Made by a program: the position numbers and the translations under genes. A DNA stretch of 64,000 bases from Triticum aestivum (Eukaryota; Streptophyta; Magnoliopsida; Poales; Poaceae): positions 167,554,820 through 167,618,819 of the forward strand of contig NC_057807.1 in assembly GCF_018294505.1 (NCBI RefSeq). The letters run 5' to 3'. Shown here in pieces: positions 35,097-46,557 of this stretch (position 1 is its first letter; each line of letters starts with the position of its first letter). The notes under the pieces were generated by a model that made no database searches, had not been told where the DNA came from, and saw only the letters and a program-made list of their open reading frames with translations.

Positions 35097-35619
35097 TGTT
35101 GAGGATATAGCTACTGAGTGTAAACCGCCCAAGAGGGGCCAGTTCACGCTCAACTATACTAAAGCCCATGAAGACAAAGAAGATGGCGCTTTACTGATAA
35201 GGCTTAGAGCCCCAGAGCCCAGAGGCGGATTAGGGCCCATAATGGTAAACTGCCATAGTTGTATAACTTGTATTGTAAGTTAGGGAAAGGGAGAGACCGA
35301 GATGGACACTTGTATGAGCCGCCCTCGGGACTCTGAAAATCGGCCGGGCGTCAACCTATGTATATAAAGGAACAACGGCGGTTCAGGGACAACACACAAC
35401 AACTCGAGACACAGGCAGAGCGTATTTGCTCCGTGGTCATCGAAACCCCAATAATCCCATCACAACTAGACGTAGGCTTTTACCTTCATCGTAAGGGGCC
35501 GAACTAGTATAAAACTCTCATGTCCCTCGTCCGGTTTGACCCCTTCAGGCTAATCTCGTTGCGATGGCTCCACAACTAAGTCCTTCTGCTAGGAAATCTG
35601 ACGTGATATTTCCACGATA
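35097..35619 (+). repeat. 5' LTR of the Tat-like element
   Basis: Opens TGTTGAGGATATAGC and ends CCACGATA; the 3' copy ends CCACGACA, so one substitution has damaged this end. Confidence 0.9.
35361..35370 (+). promoter_or_regulatory. LTR TATA box
   Basis: TATATAAAGG, about 260 bp into the LTR; the 3' LTR has it at 49655-49664. Confidence 0.75.
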
Positions 35620-35620
35620 G

Positions 35621-35638
35621 TTGGCGCCCACCGTGGGG
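35621..35638 (+). promoter_or_regulatory. Primer-binding site of the Tat-like element
   Basis: TTGGCGCCCACCGTGGGG begins one base after the LTR. This sequence is standard at this place in many plant Tat-type elements; the tRNA was not determined. Confidence 0.75.
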
Positions 35639-37996
35639 CTATCGCATGATGGTTTCGAGTTCTTGAAGGGCAACTTTGCAGGACTCAAAGGGTACGCGGT
35701 TGGCCGGATGACCAAGATTCATCGCGGCAAGCTTTACATCGACGATGCAGGCTGGGGCCCCGAGGCCGGCTCAATCGAGTACGGGTACCGGGTCCCCTTT
35801 GGCGGAATTCACGTTTTCGTTGGCAAGATCGGCGAACCGGACCCTGAGCCAGACATCTCCACCGACCTCGTCGAGACGGCTCAGCGTGCAAGTCCTGCCC
35901 AGGTTCAGCCTGCCATGAAGCATGCGTTCGTGGGATTCATCCATGGAGCGAAATCTGAACCGGTGTCCCACAGCAAGACGGCCATCTACTCAGATGGCGA
36001 ACCGTCCACTGGTGAAACCGAGTCGTTATACCAACTACAAGATGGCCGGATTGAGGGATATTCCGATGGCGATAGTATTCCGGGTCCCCTTGAACCGCCA
36101 AACCGGGTTGTGATCTTCATGGCCGGTACACAGCCCACCGCGCAATCTTCATCTACAGCAGCGATGGTCTCCGGATCGGCAGCCGCGGCGGGAGTCCCGG
36201 CGCGCCGGCTGGCTCAACTTCTTGCCGGTTTACTGGATGATTTGACAGCATTGTTGACCATAGGGGTGACTCCAGAGAATCAAGTTCAGCATAATGCGGA
36301 TGTCATGAAGCTAAAAGATTAGATAACTCAGGCCAAGGCAAACTTGGCAGCAGAGGAGGCCGGGATGGATGAAGAGCGGCCCACTTTGGATGCCCAATCA
36401 CAACTGATCCAGGCACAGAATTACCGGCTTATGTTTGATCAGAACGCATGAAACAACATTATGAGAAGGAAGTACCGGTCTCAACTGCCACAAATTTGCG
36501 AGGGTCTGAATCTCTTTGGTACACCAGGAGCTGGGCCTAGCAATCCGGCATGAGTAAACCGGACCGAGGCACCTGGGGCAGCGCCGGATCAGCCACGGAC
36601 GATGGACCCGCCTCGACGGACGGACAATCCGCCGCAGTATGTACCAACACCACCGCGTCACTTTTCCAGCCCTTTAGATAATATGATTGCGGCAGCAACA
36701 CGTATGGCGGCTATTCTAATGGAGGGTGATTCATTAGTAGCAACTCGACGAGCCAGGGATCTTCTTCAAACCGCCGTTGTACAATAACAGGCTTATTCCT
36801 ACAGCTGAGACAGAATACATTCAACCCCTCGTCCGAGCAAGAGTTATAGCAGGCACATAGACAAACCGGCCGTGTCGAGCAGTGCGCGGCGTCGTGATGC
36901 TCCTAGAGGGCCTAATTCGGCGAACGGCGGTTTGAATGCTCAAGATGTGGTGGATAATGGCAGAGCGTGAAGGGAGGCCGCCTTAGCAGCGCAACACGCG
37001 GGTTGTCATCAGCCCGCCCTGGTTCAGCCAGCGGCGTCAGTAGAGCGAGGGACCGGGCTTGCCTTCAGCTCCTGGGGAGTACCGTGTCTCATCCCGGCTC
37101 TCCGTAATGTGTGTTTGCCCAAAGATTTCAAAGGTCCACGCAAGGTGCCTAACTATACCGCTGATCAGCCCCCTGAGGCGTGGTTTGAGAGTTATGAGAT
37201 GGCTATGGAGATGCTAGATGTGGATGAAGCGGTGTGTGCAAAATACTTCACCATGATGCTAGAAGGAACGGCTCGCACCTGGCTGAAGAGCCTGCCCGCT
37301 AACTCGATCAATTCATGGGATGAGTTGAAGGCCAAGTTCATAGCAAATTTCAAAGATACATGCAAGCAACCTATGTCCATCATAGATCTGGCGGCTTGTG
37401 TCCAAGGGGAGAATGAATCAACAACCCATTGGGTGCGCCGGGTTTCAGAAATTTTGCACTCATCCGGCCGCATCAATCCGGATACAGCAATTGTGACGTT
37501 AGAGGGCAATTGCCGGTTTAAGTCACTAAAGATGAAGTTGGGACGGCTCAAGCGTCACTGCAATGATATGGGAACACTCATGGCGGCTCTGGTTAAGTAC
37601 GCTGATTCTGATAATACCAAGGACCCTGGCTCTGATGAAGAGAAACAGGAGAAGGGAAAGAAGAATGTCGGTTTAAAGGGACAGCATAACCAGGCAGGCC
37701 ACGGAAATAATGGTAAGTGTAAAGCTAACACCAGTATGCAGGGTAATATGCAGCGCCGTAAGGGTAAACCACCCCAGCGCAATGGAGGAATGAATCTAGA
37801 ACGCCTTTTAAACCAGCCTTGCCCAAAGCACGGGACAAAGGAGGTTCCGGCCACGCACCTTTGGAAGGATTTCCACATCATGAGGGAATTCAAAAACTCT
37901 GATCTTTTCCGGTATGATCAGGGTCCATCTGGTGGTTCCGGTCCAGGATTTCATGGGCCGGGTTACAGTGGTGGCGGTTCAAACTCAGGGTTTTAG
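35621..37996 (+). pseudogene. Gag of the Tat-like element
   Basis: One frame runs from the primer-binding site, with no clear ATG, to 37996. It is interrupted by TAG 36320, TGA 36449, TGA 36551, TAA 36785, TGA 36806 and TGA 36968. The first part is variable and acidic. The capsid region (about 37115-37560) has VPNYTADQPPEAWFESY, ARTWLKSLPANSINSWDELKAKF and WVRRVSEI, typical of Retrotrans_gag. A K/Q/G-rich basic part follows, with a short C-x-K-H segment (PCPKHG) as remnant zinc-binding motif, then glycine-rich repeats. The frame is closed by TAG 37994 but continues into the protease. Confidence 0.88.
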
Positions 37997-38896
37997 AATA
38001 ATCAGGGCAATCAGAATAACCAAGGTGGTAACCATCAACAGGGAAATCAACAGCAGCCGGGTTATCAGAGCAACCCAAAGCAGTTAAATGGCGGATAGTA
38101 TCATGTCTTCACTATTAGCTTGTGCAAGCGCAATCAGAAACTCCATAAAAGGGTAGTGAACTCTGTTGAACCAGCGGTGCCCCATTATCTACGCTGGTCT
38201 GAGCAGCCTATTGTCTGGAGCAGGGAGGATCATGCGCCCCGGGTTGACAATCCGGGTCACCTAACTTTGGTGGTTGCACCACAGGTGGGAGGTTATAAGT
38301 TTACCAAGGTACTCATGGACGGAGGGAGCAGTATCAATATTTTGTACTATGAAACCTTCCGGCGTATGGGGTTGACAGATAAGAATCTTAGACCGTCAAA
38401 CACCGTCTTTCACGGAGTGGTGCCGGGTAAATCGGCTTACCCAATTGGTAAGATAGCTCTGGAGGTGGTTTTTGGAGATGATCATGATTCAAGGTCCGAG
38501 ACACTTACCTTTGAAGTGGTCAAAATCAGAAGTCTGTGCCACGCCTTATTTGCACGGCCGGTTTACGCTAAATTCATGGCAAGGCCATGTTATGTTTATC
38601 TGCAGCTCAAGATGCCGGGTCACAAAGGGACCATTACGGTTCATGGTAGCCATAAGATTGCTCTGGAGTGTGAGGAAGGTGATGCGGCATATGCTGAATC
38701 GACTTGTGCAACGGTGGAGTTGAAATTTTATAAGGACAATGTTGATCCGGCAGACATGAATTCTCCAAAGAAGCCCACCATAGAGCATGATCCGGCTTTG
38801 AAGTGTAAATCGGCTGATGAAACCAAATTGGTTGATTTTGTTCCTGGTGATTCATCCAAACAGTTCAGCATCAGCGTCAACTTGGATCCCAAATAG
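37997..38896 (+). pseudogene. Retropepsin region of the Tat-like element
   Basis: Same frame as gag, with TAG at 38096-38098 and 38894-38896. Q/N/G repeats lead to YLRWSEQPIVWSREDHAP, a conserved Tat-type stretch before protease. VLMDGGSSINILY (38310-38348) has the D-x-G-S catalytic motif with G for S/T. The later YVYLQLKMPGHKGTITV stretch takes the place of the ILGRP-type strand. It would cleave the polyprotein. Confidence 0.88.
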
Positions 38897-40039
38897 GAAA
38901 GCGCGCTCATCGAGTTCATCCGTGAGAACCTGGACATCTTTGCATGGAAACCTTCTGACATGCCAGGTGTACTGAGGGAACTCCCTGAGAACACTCTTAA
39001 TATTGATCCGAAGTTCAAATCGGTCAAACAGTTTCTTCGCCACTTTAATGAGGAACGACGTAAGGCCATTGGGGAAGAGGTAGCCCGGCTACTGGCAGCA
39101 AGGTTTATCGTGGAAGTGTTTCACCCAGAGTGGTTGGCTAATCCGGTGCTTGTACTTAAGAAAAACGGCACTTGGCGTATGTGTGTGGATTACACAGATT
39201 TGAACAAAGCTTGCCCAGCTGATCCCTTTGCCCTCCCTCGTATTGATCAAATCATTGATGCTACGGCGGGTTGTGAGCGTTTGAGTTTTTTGGATGCTTA
39301 TTCTAGTTATCATCAGATAATGATAGCAGTTAAGGAGCAGGAGAAGACAGCTTTCATTACTCCCTTTGGAGCCTTCTGTTATGTATCTATGCCCTTTGGG
39401 CTCAAAAGTTCCCAGGCAACTTATCAACGTTGTGTGCAGAATTGACTTCATACTCGGATTGGGCGCAACGTTCATGCCTATGTGGACGATATTATGGTCA
39501 AGTCCAGGAAGGCAGAGACGCCTATATCTGATTTACAACAGACCTTTGATAATCTGAGAGTTTATAAAATGATGCTCAATCCGGCTAAGTGCGTTTTTGG
39601 TGTACCGGCTGGCAAGCTCTTGGGTTTTCTGGTGTCCAACCGGAGCATTGAGGCTAATCCAGAAAAAATCAAGGCTATCACATCTCTGGCTAAACCGGCA
39701 TGTATCAATGATGTTCAATGTCTAGCGGGTAGTATTGCAGCTTTGAGCCTGTTTATCAGCAGGTTGGGAGAAAAGGCAATCCCTCTGTACCAGATGTTGA
39801 AGAAGACAGACAATTTTGTCTGGAGCGAGGCTGCTGATGAGGCGTTTGAAGACTTGAAGAAGCAGTTGGCTGAACCGCCGGTTCTTGCCGCTCTAGTTGA
39901 TAAGGAGCCACTGCTGTTATATGTGGCTGCTAATGCCCGAGCCGTCAGTGTCGCCATTGTGGTGGAGCACAAGGAGGCTGGGATGGAATACCCAGTTCAA
40001 AGCCCGGTTTACTATATCAGCGAAGTGCTCATTGAGTGA
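38897..40039 (+). pseudogene. Reverse transcriptase of the Tat-like element
   Basis: Same frame. Landmarks in order: FIVEVFHPEWLANPVLVLKK, WRMCVDYTDLNKACP, LSFLDAYSSYHQIMI, FCYVSMPFGLKSSQATYQR, the catalytic YVDD (39479-39490), KCVFGVPAGKLLGFLVS, then the connection and classical RNase H region (PLLLYVAANARAVSVAIV). Stops: TGA 39443-39445 just before YVDD and TGA 40037-40039. All catalytic residues are present. Confidence 0.92.
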
Positions 40040-41182
40040 AAGCAAAGGTATCCGCATTGGCAGAAGCTGGTGTATGGGGTTTTTATGGCAAGTCGGAAGC
40101 TTAAACAGTACTTTCAGGGTCATCCCATCACAGTGGTCAGTTCTGCTTCTTTGGGGGATATAATCCAGAACAGGGAAGCGACTGGCCGGGTTGCTAAGTG
40201 GGCTATTGAACTTGGACCACATGGTTTGAAGTATATGCCTCGAACAACAATCAAATCCCAAGCCCTTATGGATTTTATCAATGATTGGACAGAGTTGCAG
40301 ATACCGGAGGACAAACTGGACATCACATACTGGACTATTCACTTTGACGGGTCCAGGCAATTGGAGGGCTCGGGGGCTGGAGTTGTCCTTACTTCCCCTC
40401 GAGGTGATAAAATTCATTATGTTCTTTTCTTAATGGTCCCTTGTAGTAACAATGAAGCTGAGTATGAAGCTTTACTCCATGGTCTTCGAGTGGCTAAAGA
40501 GATGAACTTAAGCCATGTACGATGCTTTGGAGACTCAGACCTGGTAGCCCAACAAGTTTCAGGTACTTGGGATTCTAAGGATCCACTCATGGCGGCTTAC
40601 CGACGCGAGGTGGATATTGTTGTTGGTCACTTTAAAGGTTATCAGGAGGAGCACATTGATCGGCGCAAAAAGGAAGCAGCTGATGCCTTAAGCCGGCTGG
40701 GATCTCAATGTAAACCGGTGCCACCCAATATCTTTCTGGATGTTTTGCATAACCCGTCGGTTCAACTGCCTTCAAAGGAGGACCTCACTATTCCAGATCC
40801 GGAAGCGCAGTTGGTGGCCACTTTACATATCATTCTAGATTGGACGGTTCCATATTTGGCATATATGAACCGGGACGAGTTACCAGATAACGAAATTTTA
40901 GCCAGGCAGATAATCCGGCGGTCGAAGTCCATGGTTGTTCACAGCGGCGAGTTACACCATTGCAGTGCTTCTGGTGCATTCCAACGCTGTGTTTCTCCTG
41001 AAGAAGGCCGTGAGATTCTATGCGAGATCCATGAAGGAGACTGTGGTCATCATGCTGGTTCAAAATCCTTGGTTGCTCAAGCTTTTCGTCATGGTTTCTA
41101 TTGGCTGACGGCTCACGCTGATGCTGAGGACTTGGTAAGACGATGCGACGGCTGTCAAAAAATTCTCACGACGAGCTCATGA
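40040..41182 (+). pseudogene. RNase H tail and extra (archaeal-type) RNase H, integrase zinc finger
   Basis: Same frame, open from 40040. After the classical RNase H end (YGVFMASRKLKQYFQGHPI) comes a second RNase H-like domain: WTIHFDGSRQLEGSGAGVVL, NNEAEYEALLHGLRVA, GDSDLVAQQVSG, with acidic residues D, E and D. A doubled RNase H is the mark of the Tat lineage. The integrase HHCC finger starts near 41030 (HEGDCGHH, CDGCQ). A one-base shift near 41158 breaks the frame. Confidence 0.88.
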
Positions 41183-42100
41183 TCCGGCTCAGGAGCTATG
41201 GATGATTCCTATCACCTGGCCGTTTGCCACTTGGGGGCTTGACATGGTAGGGCCTTTCAAGCGCTCCAAAGATAAGAAGACCCACCTGTTGGTGGCGGTT
41301 GACAAGTTCACTAATGGGTTGAAGCGGAGCCAATAAGCAAGTGTGACGCAGCCACGACAGTTCAGTTCATCAAAAAGGTGATCCTCCGTTTCGGTTTTCC
41401 ACATAGCATTATCACAGATAATGGCACAAACCTCTATAAAGGCGAGATGGAGGAATTTTGTCAACGAGAGCACATCCAGCTTGATGTGGCGTCCGTGGCT
41501 CACCCCCAATCTAATGGTCAAGCTGAGCGAGCTAATCAGGAAATTTTGAAGGGTATGAAGCCCAGGCTTATGGTCCCTTTGAAGCGGACGCCGGGTTGCT
41601 GGGTGGAAGAACTACCATCTGTGTTATGGAGCATAAACACCACCCCAAACAGGTCTATAGGTTATACGCCTTTTTTCATGGTTTACGGAGCAGAGGCGGT
41701 ACTCCCTAGTGATATTCGTCATGACTCGCCTCGGGTTGCCAATTATGTTGAAGCGGACAACGAGCAAGCACGTCAAGAAGTACTGGACCTGTTAGATGAG
41801 AAGCGGGACATGGCCTTGGCTCGTTCAGTGGTTTATCAGCAAGACCTATGGCGTTATCACAGCCGCCAGGTTAGGACAAGAACTTTTCAAGAAGGCGACT
41901 TAGTGCTCCGGCTCATCCAGGATCAGACCGATATGCACAAATTATCCCCACCTTGGGAAGGGCCCTTTGTGGTCAGCAAGAATCTGCACAATGGATCATA
42001 CTACCTCATCGATGTTCGCGAACACAAAGACTCAAGCAAATCGAAGGAGGAGACCCGTCGGCCGTGGAATATCGCTCTTCTACAGCCTTACTACACCTAA
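41183..42100 (+). pseudogene. Integrase core of the Tat-like element
   Basis: DDE integrase. The WGLDMVGPF segment (first D) is read one base out of frame between two single-base shifts near 41158 and 41312, after which the original frame returns. The rest is open: ITDNGTNL (second D), AHPQSNGQAERANQEI (E), FFMVYGAEAVLP, and a C-terminal region ending in WNIALLQPYYT. It would insert the cDNA copy. No chromodomain is seen, as expected for Tat. Confidence 0.88.
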
Positions 42101-43398
42101 GCCATAGGCTCTCACTATGTACATATTATGACAATGTATATATTATACTCAATATAATAAACCGGCATCCTTGCTACAAGCAGGGCCTCTGTCGTTCTTC
42201 CAATATTTCTTGGTTACAAGGGGGCTTCTGCTTCCAAAGCGATGACCCGTTTTGTCCATTAAACCGGCTATTATGCCATCATACAGCTTGGGAGCTTCAC
42301 ACCCAAGGGGCCAAAGAGAGATCTGTTGCTACAAGCACGACTCAAACATAGGCACCCATTGAGCACAGCTCACAAAGTTACTTGGGGGCTCTTTGTGTAA
42401 AGTAACAAAGAGTTTGAAAGGACCCTTGTAATTGGGTATCGACCCACGCCTTGGAAGCCTGGTGTATTCACCTAAAACCCCGGGTTATCCTGCCTTCATC
42501 AAGTAAGCCACTCCTATCCAGGTAATCCTGGCACGACCCGCCGAATGTTTGACAAGTTACTCTCATTGAGACCCTGAACTTGTCAAAGTTAAAACGACGA
42601 TTGGTTAGTTGGGCAACTCAGCGGCCTGGCAGCCCACGAAAAGCCTCGAATTTGGGCCTGGCAGCCCTCGAAAAGCCTCGACTACAAGTTTTTATTCACT
42701 TTCATTTTTTGCAAGTTTTATCCTTATTTGATCAACTTTTATGGTAAACCGGCATCTCTTGATCCGGCGAGGCTATATGTCTTTATCTCAACCCGGTGTT
42801 TCTTAACCCGGTGTGGCTTACAGTTATCATCTATTAAAGCATATAATCAATAGTGAATCGGCATCATTCAATCCGGCCTGGCATTGACTATAAGTCGCCA
42901 GAATGATCATCTGGTGTTTACAAATACCCGGTATGGCTTATTACGCACCAACATAATGTGGTGGGTACCTTCCAATACCCAAAGTTTGGGTTTTCACCCC
43001 TACTAAACGAGTTGGCGGACCAACAAAAGTGATTTAAAATCACAGGTATGATATGATTCATATTTTATTACTTTATAGCCTTGATGATGAGGATTCTGTT
43101 TCTGTATTGGGTATCATAACCCGTCCGGCGGTAAACCGCCAGGACATGTTTAAGTATTTTACATGCAGAAAAAAGGACTTATACGGAATACCAAGGCAAA
43201 TAAAGCAAAGCGTAGCAACGTCATGACAGATTATAGTAGCATTGCACGATGGCACACAATCAAAGTATTTCATCTAGCCTATTACAAGGCGCTTTGATGC
43301 CCAAAAGAGTAATTGTTTGTTGCTCCCAACACATGACAATCAAACCGGCCAGCGGATTATGATTCAGCACCAGGCTGCCGTGATGTTGAAGGGTCATC
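42101..43398 (+). other. 3' spacer of the Tat-like element with short repeats
   Basis: Non-coding on both strands. A 32-bp unit (GGCCTGGCAGCCC...GAAAAGCCTCGA) is repeated at 42623 and 42655. At about 42740-42960 short CCGG-centred phrases such as CCCGGTRTGGCTTA recur four or five times. Confidence 0.6.
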
Positions 43399-44599
43399 TC
43401 ACGCCGGTTCAGCCTCCTCCTCCCCATCCAGTGGCTGGAAGTCCACGGTGGTCCAGTCAATCCGGGTCAAAGCTTGAAAGACAACCTCTTCACTTATAAG
43501 TTCGGGTGGTTCAATGTCAGGGCCGTAAGTGTGCTTACGGATTGGCGGGATAAGATTTTGCACTTCCTTCACAGCAGTGTCAATCCATTGGTTCTTTGCA
43601 TCATAGAACAACCGATGAACAGTCAAGTTAGCCTCTTCCGCCAATTGGCTGGCTAGCGGGCGCATCTCCTTTGTCAGGACTTTTAGGGCTTCATTGTCAA
43701 ATTCTGACCCGTTCTCTTGTTCACCCGGAAAGCCCTTGGCGATATCAACCGGATCCAGGTCAGCTATCCACGCTTTGGCCCGGGTCAGTGCTAACAAAGC
43801 ACCAGCCCTGGCAGCAGATCATTTCATTTCTTCTATCTATGTCGGTGTCATCGACAACTTGGATAGTGTCTCCTTGATCAAACTTGGTGCCGGTTTGTTG
43901 TATGAGACTACGCAGATAACCCGTTGGGCACCAGTATACAGTTGCTCTATCAACGCATATGCTACCTTCAGTTTCATCCGCATGTCAGAGCCCAGATGAG
44001 CAACACGGCTACCTGAAACGGTTTAAAGATTTCATTGTTAAACCGGATATTGTAGAGAGGGTTAATCAAGCTCTTTTCACAAGGTACTTACCAAATATTG
44101 CAGAGGTCATAGCATTCACTTGATGCTTCAAACCGGTTAGCTCTTCTGTCACCGGTTTAAGAGCTGCCTCGGCGTCTTCAGCCCACTTCAACAAAGCAGT
44201 CTTTTCAGTTTCCCAGTTGGCATGTTCAGTCTTGAAACCATCCTTCAGTTGTTCCATGGCTGTTAAAGCGCTTTTCAGCTCCTCTTTAGCCTTGAAGTCT
44301 CTGCTTGCTGGGACTTAATATTCTCTTGAAGATCAGAAATGTGAGAACCTTGGTTGTTTATATCAGCCTGCAAAAGTTAGATGATGAAGAGGTTAATATT
44401 TTTCTCAAAAGTCCCAAGCATATAACAAGTTATACACTTGGCACTTGGAGGCTAATGCGGATTGCTTCTTTCCTGCTGATTATTTGAAGTCCCAAGGATC
44501 AAAACAAGTTTTGCTCTTGGCACTTGGGGGCTAATGTATATTTGATCAGAAAATACACAGACAAGGGAATTGACAAAATGTAGTATGGAACATAAAGTC

Positions 44600-44626
44600 C
44601 CGGTTTGTCTTCAAGAGACAAACCGG
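44600..44626. repeat. Perfect 10-bp stem in an intron of the antisense gene
   Basis: CCGGTTTGTC and GACAAACCGG around a 7-base loop. A decayed second copy lies at about 44671-44697. It is in intron 3 of the antisense gene. Confidence 0.7.
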
Positions 44627-45130
44627 CCCTTGGGGGCTACTCAAGTTGAAGTGTTCTTTATCTTAAGAGTCCCGGTTTGTCTTCAAAATACAACCTGGCC
44701 CTTGGGGCTACAATGAAATGGATATACAGAACAAGAAAGATTAAAGTATTGGGAATATTACCTCATAGCGCTCCTTCATCATGTTCACTAAACTGGCCTC
44801 ATAATCTCGGCTTGTGTATAGGCGGTTTAGGAATCAGGCATGAAGCTCCTGGGCGGTAAGGTCAACATAGCTGGATAAATCTGTCTTACCTTTCCCCTTG
44901 CCCATAGCACCAAATTCTTCCTTGGCAGTATGCTTTGATATGGCAACCGGATTGCCTGGAACTGTATGAGCAGTACCGGTGATAATCACATCATCATCAC
45001 CACCTTTTGACGGGCTCGGCGGATTGACAGTAACCCTGGCTGGGCTTGGCGGATCAATGGCTGGGCTCGATGGATTAGCAGCTGGACATGGAGGAGTAGC
45101 ATGTGGGCTTGATGGATCAACATGAGTAGC

Positions 45131-46557
45131 TAGGGATGGCAATGGGTACCCATTACCCACGTACCCGGGGGGTAAAAACTCTATTAGGGTAAGGGTATGG
45201 GATACAAAATTACCCATGGGTATATTAATGGAAAAAATATTAAACCCATCGGGTACGGTGGGTACGGGTACGGGATAGCATAACCCATACCCGTGTACCC
45301 ATATACCCGCATAAAATCTGCTAGGTGGGCCTTCACTATTCATTTATCTAATCTAACTTGCCACAAAATCATTCTATACTTTTTTAAATAACAAAATCAT
45401 TATATGTTACCCACCCACGCATGCACGTACATGGAAGATTGAAGGAATCCCATATATCTCGTTTTCTCTGCGTGATTAACGTGATTAGGCTTAGCCGCTT
45501 AGGTAAATAATCAATACGTGGTCACGTTCCATATTCAGAGAGATGGAGATTGATATCCTCCCATCTCCTGGTCTCCTTGCCTCCTCGAGCATCGCTAGTC
45601 CCCGCCGCCAATGCTCCAGCTGCTCACTTCCTCGCTGTTGCCAGCGCTACCAGCTGCTCGGACGCCATGGACCTTGGGGATGAGGACCACAACTTTTGCT
45701 TGGAAAATGATGAGGAGAAGGAGATGCAGCTCACGCTCACACACAGACTGAGTCGGACGGCGGCGACCACCACGGCGCAACACCATCGTTGGATGGTGCC
45801 ATCCCCCTCCGTTCGCCAGGAAAGGGCCAAGCCCCTGGCCAATGTAAAGGACATGTACCTTCTGCCTCGGTATCCAAGGCGCATCATCTTTGCAACACGT
45901 CAAGCCGTCCACCTCGCCCTAACCCACTTAGTCGATTCTCTGCTGCCACCAAGCACATGAACAAGAGGCAAGGCTATTGTTGCTTAGTGAGTTTCAATTT
46001 TGTGTATGATTTGATCTTGTAGTTTTGTTTTTTATATAAATTGTGTGATGCATTCGTAGGTGGTACGTAGATGTATAGATGATGTGATGATATGATGTGT
46101 CTTTTAGCCTACACATGATGTATGTAACTACGGTGATGAATATGATTTTTTGTATACACATGATACGTAGAGATGTTATGATGTATATATGTGAATCGTG
46201 AATCGTGATTGCAGTGCTCCTCGTCCATATAAGCATGATTTCTGCCTACACGTGATGTATATAGATGTTGTGATGAGTAAGATTATTTTTGTATATAAAC
46301 GATACATACAGATGTTATGATGTACGTATATATGAGCATTTTGTGATGTCGTTTATGATTGTTTCTTGCTAAATTTGATGTGTGCACACATGGGTATTTT
46401 CACCCGTGGGTACCCATTTACCCTGTCGGGTGATGGGTACGAGGAAAAATTGTACCCGTTGACGGGTATGGGTACGGGTAATGGGTAAGTTCAAGGGGGG
46501 TGGGTAAGGGTATGGGGTAACTCCACCCGTACCCAAACCCTGCGGGTGCCATCCCTA
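45131..46557. mobile_element. hAT-like non-autonomous DNA transposon
   Basis: 1427 bp with terminal inverted repeats TAGGGATGGCA/TGCCATCCCTA and 8-bp flanks TGAGTAGC (45123-45130) and TGAGTAGT (46558-46565), one mismatch. Both ends carry many GGGTA/TACCC motifs, as usual for hAT subterminal regions. No transposase is seen. A GC-rich middle (45541-45960) has an open frame from ATG 45667 that I do not recognise and may be captured sequence. It splits an exon of the antisense gene between codons for proline-threonine and histidine-valine. Confidence 0.8.
46102..46345. repeat. Degenerate tandem duplication inside the hAT-like element
   Basis: Two copies of about 100 bp, starting near 46102 and 46238, share GCCTACACRTGATGTAT and AGATGTTATGATGTA. 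Copies differ by substitutions and indels. Confidence 0.5.

Noticed and set aside
45550..45960. Open frame in the hAT-like element as a transposase gene
   Set aside because: Too short, no hAT dimerisation or DDE motif, and the first codons are not ATG; noted only as possible captured sequence.
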